This document shows positions 16,689 through 22,904 of a stretch of DNA of 22,904 nucleotides, piece by piece (position 1 is the first letter of the stretch; every line of letters starts with the position of its first letter). A model generated the notes under the pieces. It was given only the letters and a program-made list of their open reading frames with translations, ran no database searches and was not told where the DNA came from. A program made the translations under genes and the position numbers. This DNA is from Clostridiales bacterium (GTDB lineage Bacteria > Bacillota > Clostridia > Christensenellales > Borkfalkiaceae), in NCBI GenBank assembly GCA_003503945.1, contig DOCD01000061.1, positions 1-22,904 on the forward strand, read 5' to 3'.

Positions 16689-19447
16689 AAAAGCTATGTT
16701 TATTCTTAAAAATAGGGACGCTTGCCGCCGTTTGCTGCGCCGCGGTTGCGCTATTTGCGGGCTGCGGCGGAGAAGAACTCTCCAAACCGAGCGGTGTGTA
16801 CGTAGATGATATTTCTCAGTATCTCACCCTCAACTGGAACGCCGTGAAAAATGCGAGCAAGTACACGGTGGAAATGAACGGCGAAACGCAGGAAGTGCGC
16901 CGCAACACCTTCACGATAGACGATATTGCGCCGGGCAGTTATACCATTCGCATTCGTGCGGAGGGCGACGGCGTGCGATACGGCGCTTCCGACTGGTCGG
17001 AAGCCGTGAGCTACACCAAAGAGGCGGACAGCGGATTGCGTTACAAGCTGATCAACAACAACACGGCATACGAAGTTTCCGGACTCGGAAAATCGGACGT
17101 GAACGCAGTGGTGGACGATACCTACCGCGGCAAGCCCGTCGTACGTATCGGCGAATCGGCGTTTTCCGGTTCCACACGCTTAAAGAGCATTGTGCTCGGC
17201 AAAAACGTGACGACGATTGCAAAGCGCGCGTTTGCCAACTGCGGCGTACTCGAAAGCATTACCTTTTCGGACAGCGTAACGTCCATTGCGGAATACGCCT
17301 TCCAGCGCTGCATTTCGTTGACGTCGGTAACGCTGCCCAAAGGGGTTACGGTGATAAGTAACTACGCCTTTTCTTCCTGCCGCGGACTCGAAGAGTTCAA
17401 AGCGGAGGGGGACGTAACCTCTATCGGCGTATACGCCTTTTCCAACTGCGACAAGCTAAAGGCGTTTGATATGCCCGACACCGTGAAAACGGTCGGCGAA
17501 TACGCATTTTTCACCTGCAAGGCGATGACGAACGTACACGTGAGTTCTTCCCTTAGGGAAATTGCGCCGCACCTCTTCGACACTTGCGAGTCGCTTACCG
17601 AATTGACTCTCCCCGAGGGGATAACAAAACTCGGCGATTACGCCTTCGCTCGTTGCAAAACGCTCGAAACGGTGAAGATTCCTTCCTCCGTTACGGCAAT
17701 CGGCACGTCCGCCTTTTCTGCGGCAACGGCGCTCAAAGATGTGACAATGGGCGATAAGGTCGCTTCGATAGGGCGGTACGCGTTCGAGGAAACCAAGCTC
17801 TGGAACGACGCCGAACTGTTTGTGGTGGCGGGAAACTGGATTGTGGACTGTAAATACAGGTTGTTTGACGAAGAGCTGACCTTCACTTTGAACGAGGACA
17901 ATTTGCCCGAAGGGCTGCAGGGAATCGCCGACTATGCGTTTGCGGGCACGAAGGGGATTTACGGCGTTTTTCTACCCGATACCGTTCGGCACATCGGAAA
18001 CTTTGCATTCTATTACAGTCAATCGCTGATGAATGTCGAGCTGGGGAATTCGGTTGAGCGGATAGGGGAATACGCCTTTGCCGCCTGCGAGCTTCTTTCC
18101 TCGCTCGACATGGGCGAGAGCGTTAAGGTGATTGAAAATCACGCGTTCACACACTGCACGGCGCTCGCTAATATAAATCTGCCGGACAGCGTGGAAAAGG
18201 TTGGAACGTACGCCTTCTATGCAACCGAAAAATGGCGCAGCTCCGACGTGCTTGTCTATGTCGGAAAATGGCTGGTCGGCGTGCGCTTCCCCATGTACGT
18301 CGCGGGGAGCGTGGAGCTGCGCGAAGATACCATCGGCATTGCCGATTACGGCTTTTTCAACTGCGGCGGATTTACTTCCATTCGCCTCAACGATAATTTG
18401 CAGTATATCGGGCGGGCGGCTTTCTACGGCTGCATGTCGCTCGAATCGATATCCGTTCCCGCGGCAATCAAAACTATAGAGGATTACACCTTCTACTATT
18501 GCGCTTCCCTTCAATCGGTGGAGTTTCAGGGCAACGAGGTGCAGTCGATAGGCAAATCGGCGTTCTACGGCAATTTCTCGTTGCAAGAGGTGCATTTGCC
18601 CGAATCGGTAACTTTTGTTTCGCCGTACGCATTCTATATGTGCGCGTCGCTTACCGATATTTCTCTGGGCTCGGCAACTTCCATTGAAAAATGCACGTTC
18701 TACGGCTGCGAAGCCCTCGAAACAATCGACCTGCCCGAAACGGTAAAGAGCATAGGCGAGCACGCCTTCCACGGGTGCACCGCTTTGAGCGACGTCGGGC
18801 TTAAAGAAGGGATTGAAAGCATCGGCACGCTTGCTTTTTACGGGTGTACCTCGCTGGAAAGCATTACGCTGCCCGGTTCGCTCGGAAGGGTGGAGCGGTA
18901 CGTTTTCTACGGCTGCTCGGAGCTTAAAACGGTTACGCTCTCGTCGGGAATCGATACTCTCGCCGACCATGCGTTTGCAGGCTGTATAAAGCTCGAAAGC
19001 GTAACGCTTCCCGCAGGGCTTCATACTATAGGCGAGTACGCCTTCAAAAACTGCTCGGCATTGCAGAGCATTACGTTGGGCCCCGATATCCTTTATGTGG
19101 ACAGTCACGCTTTCTACGGGTGCAATGCATTAACCGTGTACTGCGCCGCGGAGAGCCTGCCCAAAGGCTGGAGCGAGCTTTGGAATACCTCCTACCGTCC
19201 CGTATTCTGGAATTGCGAAGTAAAGGACGGAGCGGTGCATTCGGTGTACGGCGCAGCGGATAACGTAGACGCGGTCGGCGGCGTTAACGCACCCGTAAAG
19301 GAAGGGTATACCTTCGTCGGCTGGACGCAAAGCTCTTCCGCGGAGCAAGCCGACCCCGAAATTAAGACGCCTGCCGATTCCGAGACGACCGTTTATGCGG
19401 TTTGGGAAGAAAAAAAGGCGGAAGACAACGAAGAAAATAATCAATAA
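16685..19447 (+). CDS. BspA-like leucine-rich-repeat lipoprotein with C-terminal InlB-like repeat (920 aa)
   Basis: A surface lipoprotein: a lysine-led signal peptide ends in the perfect lipobox LFAGC (lipidated Cys27). A fibronectin III-like module (about 33-112) is followed by an entry segment with TYRGKPV, shared with the giant LRR protein, and 27 LRR_5 repeats (155-826). Two repeats are interrupted by an element of the type W-D-x-VYVGKWLVG (the one near residue 375 is more diverged). The C-terminus carries one InlB-like repeat (about 845-906; EGYTFVGW, then TTVYAVW) and an acidic tail. The domain order is thus the reverse of the 340-8811 protein, where InlB repeats come before the LRRs. 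The start is a TTG overlapping the upstream TGA, so the protein is translationally coupled to the vWA membrane protein. That is the strongest link between the MoxR machinery and an LRR protein. Role: probable ligand binding; the target is unknown. Confidence 0.9.
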   Translation: MKKLCLFLKIGTLAAVCCAAVALFAGCGGEELSKPSGVYVDDISQYLTLNWNAVKNASKYTVEMNGETQEVRRNTFTIDDIAPGSYTIRIRAEGDGVRYGASDWSEAVSYTKEADSGLRYKLINNNTAYEVSGLGKSDVNAVVDDTYRGKPVVRIGESAFSGSTRLKSIVLGKNVTTIAKRAFANCGVLESITFSDSVTSIAEYAFQRCISLTSVTLPKGVTVISNYAFSSCRGLEEFKAEGDVTSIGVYAFSNCDKLKAFDMPDTVKTVGEYAFFTCKAMTNVHVSSSLREIAPHLFDTCESLTELTLPEGITKLGDYAFARCKTLETVKIPSSVTAIGTSAFSAATALKDVTMGDKVASIGRYAFEETKLWNDAELFVVAGNWIVDCKYRLFDEELTFTLNEDNLPEGLQGIADYAFAGTKGIYGVFLPDTVRHIGNFAFYYSQSLMNVELGNSVERIGEYAFAACELLSSLDMGESVKVIENHAFTHCTALANINLPDSVEKVGTYAFYATEKWRSSDVLVYVGKWLVGVRFPMYVAGSVELREDTIGIADYGFFNCGGFTSIRLNDNLQYIGRAAFYGCMSLESISVPAAIKTIEDYTFYYCASLQSVEFQGNEVQSIGKSAFYGNFSLQEVHLPESVTFVSPYAFYMCASLTDISLGSATSIEKCTFYGCEALETIDLPETVKSIGEHAFHGCTALSDVGLKEGIESIGTLAFYGCTSLESITLPGSLGRVERYVFYGCSELKTVTLSSGIDTLADHAFAGCIKLESVTLPAGLHTIGEYAFKNCSALQSITLGPDILYVDSHAFYGCNALTVYCAAESLPKGWSELWNTSYRPVFWNCEVKDGAVHSVYGAADNVDAVGGVNAPVKEGYTFVGWTQSSSAEQADPEIKTPADSETTVYAVWEEKKAEDNEENNQ
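17147..19162 (+). repeat. Array of 27 BspA-type leucine-rich repeats
   Basis: The units follow IGxxAFxxCxxLxxVxLPxxVxx and almost all are 23 residues long. About 20 carry the central Cys. The short Cys-less type common in the 340-8811 protein is absent. Two inserted segments follow units 10 and 15. Tyrosine enrichment after AF (FYGC, FYYC) marks the C-terminal half. Confidence 0.9.
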
Positions 19448-19478
19448 AGTTAAAATCGCCGCAAAAGCAACGGCGGAC

Positions 19479-19484
19479 GGAGGA
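19479..19484 (+). promoter_or_regulatory. Ribosome binding site of the Big_3 lipoprotein gene
   Basis: GGAGGA lies 3 bases before the ATG at 19488, slightly tight, but it is the only good site. The frame also runs upstream to an ATG at 19395 inside the previous gene; that start would add a 31-residue basic leader before the signal peptide and has no ribosome site. Confidence 0.7.
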
Positions 19485-19487
19485 AGC

Positions 19488-22400
19488 ATGAAAAAAATTT
19501 TTAAAATCATAACGACGCTCGCTTCGGTATTTTCGCTGTGTGCGGGAATATTCATATTATGCTCTTGCGGCGACAGTATTTCGGCTGTCGTCGTCGGGCG
19601 GAACGATACGCCCCGCCTTACATACGTGCAGGGTCAGGACCTCGATTTTTCTGCGGGGAAGCTTACCGTGCAGTACGAGAGCGGAAAATCGGAGAGCGTG
19701 GAGCTCAACAGCTCCGACGTGGTTTTATCGGGGTACGATAAAAACGCACTGGGCAGGCAGACGGTAACCATTACGTACAAGGAGAACGAAACGACGCTCG
19801 ACGTAATGGTAATCGCCCGCCTTTCCGCGGAAAGCGTGCAGACGGTGTACTATGTGGGCGAACAGAACTTCGATACCGCAAAGGGGAAAATCCGCATTGC
19901 CAACGACGACGGAACGACGTTCACCCTTTCCCTTTCCGATAAATCGCTTTCTTTCAGCGGGTTCGATTCCTCCAAGGCAACCGAGTCGCTGCCGATTACC
20001 GTGCGTTATCAAAAGGACGGCGCCGATTATACGGGCACCTTCAACGTGCGCATTTACGGCACGGAGAACGCAAAGTTTACGCAGCCTTTGAAAACCTCCT
20101 ACCGCTCGCACGAAAAACTCACTTTAAACGGCGCGCAGATTACCTATACCAACGGCGACCCCAAATTCGATAAGATGATAACGGTGACTGACGATATGGC
20201 GTCGGGGGCGGATTTCTCGCTTGTGACAGAGGAGAACGACCAGAGCAACCCCTTAAAACAGACGGTTACGATTACTTACGGCGGCAACGTGTTCAGCTTC
20301 GAAATCAGCATTGTGTACAGCAACGTGACGCGGCTTGAAAAGTTACTCGATAGGGTGAAATACGAGGACGGGAAGCCCGTTAAGGACGAGGAAAACGGCG
20401 CGCTTATGGCAACCTGCGCCGATTTGTACCTCAACGAGCTCACGACGAGCGAAAAAAGCTATATCGACAAGGACGGCATGACCCCCGTCATCGCGGGCGC
20501 CGCGGAATATGCTTACGGAAAGTGGAGCGAGGATTTAAAAAAGTACGATAAAACCTTTGCAATAGGAGATGAAAATATCGTGTACTCGCTCGAGTCGTAT
20601 GCGACCTGCAAGGCGGACGCCGAAGCATTGCAAAACGACGAATCGCCCATAAACGCCTACCTCAAACTCTTGCAAGTCATTGCGGGGCAGGACGGGCTCA
20701 CGATCGGCGAAACTCCGGTTGCCGAATATCTTAAACCCGTTATGGTGTATGCCGAGGGGAAGGACGGACTTATTAACGTTTTGACCGAAGCGACGACCCT
20801 TTACGATTTGCTCTCCGACGTGCCCGAACAGTGGACGACGCTTTCGTCCTTTCAAACGCAAATCGACAAGGTGCGCGACACGGTTTGCGCGGGCGGCAAG
20901 GAAGGGTACCGCAGCGTTTACCGCCGCGTGAGCGCTTGGCGCGCCGAGGACGACTTTTTCGATATCGTGTACGCCTACTATTCGCAGACAAAGGATAACG
21001 AATCAATTGAAAAATTGAAAGGGGTTATCCTTCCCGCCGCGCTCGAAGAGGTGTATTCGGATCTTTTATCCGCAATCACGCAGTATACTTACATATATAA
21101 CGGCGTTAAAACGGAGAACGGAACGAGTTACGTCTCCGACTCGACTTTGCTTTTCTACTATTTGCGCGCTGCCGAGCAAAGGGCAAACGAAATTAAGACG
21201 GGGGAGGAATGCCTCGACAAAACGCTTTACGAAACGCTGAAATTCGACGGGATTTTATTTAATTCCTCCACGCACGTTTCCATAGCTGTTACGCTCGACG
21301 AGCTCTTTCACTTCGTAAAGACGACTAATTACGGCTATTACGACCTTATGGGCTCCACGATAGACGACCCCGTGCTGTCTGCACTGTGGGAGAAATATTT
21401 AGGGCTCTTCGACGATATGACGGACGAAGAATTCGCAAATAAAATGAGCGAAGTCGTACGGGAGTTTGCTTTCCTTTCGGCGCCGCGGCAGCGGGTATTC
21501 CTGCTTACCATGAACGTGTATTACGCCGATTACGATTCGCTTGCGCTCGATACGGAAGTAGCGTATACTTACTTTATCCGTCTTATAAATTCGTTCTATT
21601 CCGAAGAGTTCGGCGAAACCGAATTCGATTTGATGCGCAATCTTCTGATTGCGGTCGAAAACTATACGCGCGCTTTCGACGACGATGAAGGTATGAAAAA
21701 CTTCCTGTCCGGAATGGCGGAGTTAAAGAGCGCGCACGATGCCGCGGAGGATACCGCAAAGTTCGACGCGATTTTTAATGATATTTACGTAAAATATATC
21801 AAGATTGCCGATAGTTATAACGCGGACGGAACGCTCAAAGCTCCCGTTGCGCTCGACGAGCGTTGGCAGGGCGTTTTCGACACGTTAAAGAATGAAATTT
21901 CCGGCGTTATTCAAGCCTATAACGCGCTGGTTGAAAAAGACGAAACCAAGCGCGAGCAATCGTATATCCGTATTTTGGCTTCGTACGAGCGCTCAAAGCG
22001 CATTGTGGCAACTATTTTTGCGGACGATACGCCCGACTCCGTCAAAGAGGCGTACGCAAGGAACGTATATTCCTTCGGCGAATCGCTCGACTGGACTCTG
22101 GATTACGCGTATACCTGCCATGCTTCGGCGCTGGGCGCGTTTGCGTACACCGCGCTGTCCGTATCGGGCGAACCGTTCTGGGAAATGGTGTGCGCGGAGA
22201 GCGACGTGCGCGACTTCTTCGCAGCTATTACCTCCGTCGTCTGGCTGGACGGCGATAACGGCGAGGTCGAGTTCACGGAAGAAGTCAAGCAAAATTTCGT
22301 TTCCGTTATGAAGGCGTTTTTGCAGTTGCAACCCCGCTTCAAGGGTATCTTTAAGCAGTTGCAGGGGCTGGACGAAAATCACGATTATTACTACGACGGA

Positions 22401-22757
22401 CTGAAGGTTTTCTTTGCCGCAATTTTCAAGAGCGAGGATGCGGAGAGCGAAAAGCGGCTGTGCGACGCAGCGGAAGCGCTCATGCAGGCGGAGCGGGATT
22501 ACAGCGTATACGGGCTGTTATTGTACGAAGAGGAGCATCCCTCGGAGCAGCCCGACGAGCCGGATGAACCCGAAGAGCCCGAGGAGCCCGACGAAGACGA
22601 GATAACGACTTCCGAAGAGGCAATCGAAGCCTTCAAAAAATCGATGGCGGCTTACGAAACGGCGTACGGCGCGCTCACGGAGGATGAGCGTGCGGTGTTT
22701 GACCTGTTAACTGAGATTGCCGAGTATTACACGCAGGCGAATGCCGATTTGGCATAA
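19488..22757 (+). CDS. Lipoprotein with three Big_3-like domains and a long helical region (1089 aa)
   Basis: The signal peptide ends LCSC, giving a lipidated Cys27 followed by Gly-Asp. Residues 32-109, 112-189 and 194-277 are three Ig-like domains of the Big_3 type (YVQGQDLDFSAGKLTVQY; SGYDKNALGRQTVTITY; SGFDSSKA); the third is the most diverged. From about 280 to 1010 the protein is almost wholly predicted alpha-helical, with loosely repeated stretches such as LSAPRQRVFLLTMNVYY and LQPRFKGIFKQLQGL. A Pro/Glu/Asp-rich linker (about 1013-1037) leads to a final helical segment containing LTEDERAVFDLL, which resembles the earlier helical units. I do not recognise the helical part. The gene starts 40 bases after the LRR lipoprotein and ends the transcript. 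It could be a surface scaffold or partner of the LRR proteins; this is inference. Confidence 0.85.
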   Translation: MKKIFKIITTLASVFSLCAGIFILCSCGDSISAVVVGRNDTPRLTYVQGQDLDFSAGKLTVQYESGKSESVELNSSDVVLSGYDKNALGRQTVTITYKENETTLDVMVIARLSAESVQTVYYVGEQNFDTAKGKIRIANDDGTTFTLSLSDKSLSFSGFDSSKATESLPITVRYQKDGADYTGTFNVRIYGTENAKFTQPLKTSYRSHEKLTLNGAQITYTNGDPKFDKMITVTDDMASGADFSLVTEENDQSNPLKQTVTITYGGNVFSFEISIVYSNVTRLEKLLDRVKYEDGKPVKDEENGALMATCADLYLNELTTSEKSYIDKDGMTPVIAGAAEYAYGKWSEDLKKYDKTFAIGDENIVYSLESYATCKADAEALQNDESPINAYLKLLQVIAGQDGLTIGETPVAEYLKPVMVYAEGKDGLINVLTEATTLYDLLSDVPEQWTTLSSFQTQIDKVRDTVCAGGKEGYRSVYRRVSAWRAEDDFFDIVYAYYSQTKDNESIEKLKGVILPAALEEVYSDLLSAITQYTYIYNGVKTENGTSYVSDSTLLFYYLRAAEQRANEIKTGEECLDKTLYETLKFDGILFNSSTHVSIAVTLDELFHFVKTTNYGYYDLMGSTIDDPVLSALWEKYLGLFDDMTDEEFANKMSEVVREFAFLSAPRQRVFLLTMNVYYADYDSLALDTEVAYTYFIRLINSFYSEEFGETEFDLMRNLLIAVENYTRAFDDDEGMKNFLSGMAELKSAHDAAEDTAKFDAIFNDIYVKYIKIADSYNADGTLKAPVALDERWQGVFDTLKNEISGVIQAYNALVEKDETKREQSYIRILASYERSKRIVATIFADDTPDSVKEAYARNVYSFGESLDWTLDYAYTCHASALGAFAYTALSVSGEPFWEMVCAESDVRDFFAAITSVVWLDGDNGEVEFTEEVKQNFVSVMKAFLQLQPRFKGIFKQLQGLDENHDYYYDGLKVFFAAIFKSEDAESEKRLCDAAEALMQAERDYSVYGLLLYEEEHPSEQPDEPDEPEEPEEPDEDEITTSEEAIEAFKKSMAAYETAYGALTEDERAVFDLLTEIAEYYTQANADLA

Positions 22758-22791
22758 TCGGGCAAGATAATTATCTGAAAAATCGAATAAT

Positions 22792-22834
22792 AAACGACGG
22801 CGGACGCATTTTGCGCCCGCCGCCGTTTATTTTT
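22792..22834 (+). terminator. Strong Rho-independent terminator closing the cluster
   Basis: A GC-rich stem (22792-22807 with 22813-22828) of 16 pairs with two A/C mismatches and a five-base loop is followed by TTTATTTTT. An A-rich stretch precedes it, so it may also work for transcription from the other side. It lies 34 bases after the last stop codon. Confidence 0.92.
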
Positions 22835-22904
22835 CAAACTTTGTTTTTATATCCGGCAATTTTCGGCTATGTAAATAAATTTCGGTAAAAATATGGATAC
22901 TAAG
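22835..22904. other. AT-rich downstream edge
   Basis: About 70 AT-rich bases follow the terminator. An ATG at 22893 begins four codons before the window ends but lacks a clear ribosome site, so I do not call a gene there. Confidence 0.5.

Noticed and set aside
17972..19108. Minus-strand open frame of 378 codons within the LRR array
   Set aside because: Periodic repeat codons keep the complementary frame open. The apparent protein repeats are only the mirror of the LRR units.
22893..22904. Possible start of another gene at the right edge
   Set aside because: Only four codons are visible and there is no ribosome site.

Overview
The window is a gene cluster read entirely on the plus strand. 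It encodes cell-surface lipoproteins around a MoxR/von Willebrand factor A (vWA) membrane operon. The likely source is a gut-type, low-GC-lineage Bacillota (Clostridia; Christensenellales-like is my guess, by inference only). Reasons: strong Shine-Dalgarno sites, a consensus sigma-A-type promoter, TGA used as stop, and the mix of BspA-like leucine-rich repeats (LRR_5), InlB/Listeria-Bacteroides repeats, fibronectin type III-like modules and Big_3-like domains. No rRNA, tRNA, mobile element, CRISPR array or pseudogene was seen.

Layout: 1-339 is AT-rich non-coding DNA holding a TTGACA-17-TAAAAT promoter. 340-8811 encodes a 2823-residue lipoprotein-like surface protein with about 64 BspA-type LRRs. 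8812-8913 is a spacer with a nested hairpin that lacks a U-tract. 8914-16688 carries five close-packed genes: a three-helix membrane protein with an InlB-like domain, a MoxR AAA+ ATPase, a DUF58 protein, a BatA-like vWA protein, and a large membrane protein with two vWA domains and a glutamine-amidotransferase-like segment. 16685-19447 is a second LRR lipoprotein (27 repeats) that starts on a TTG overlapping the previous stop. 19488-22757 is a Big_3/helical lipoprotein of unknown function. A strong intrinsic terminator lies at 22792-22834.

How the parts may work together: MoxR ATPases act with vWA-domain partners as chaperones or remodelling machines (family knowledge: RavA-ViaA, NorQ-NorD, CbbQ-CbbO, Bat operons). 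Here one MoxR is coupled to three proteins that together carry four vWA-type metal sites, and the same transcription unit continues by stop/start overlap into an LRR lipoprotein. My inference is a dedicated system for maturing, displaying or sensing very large repeat-built surface lipoproteins. No function has been shown for it, and the individual families are known. What stands out is the combination, including an InlB-type domain grafted onto the operon's own membrane protein.
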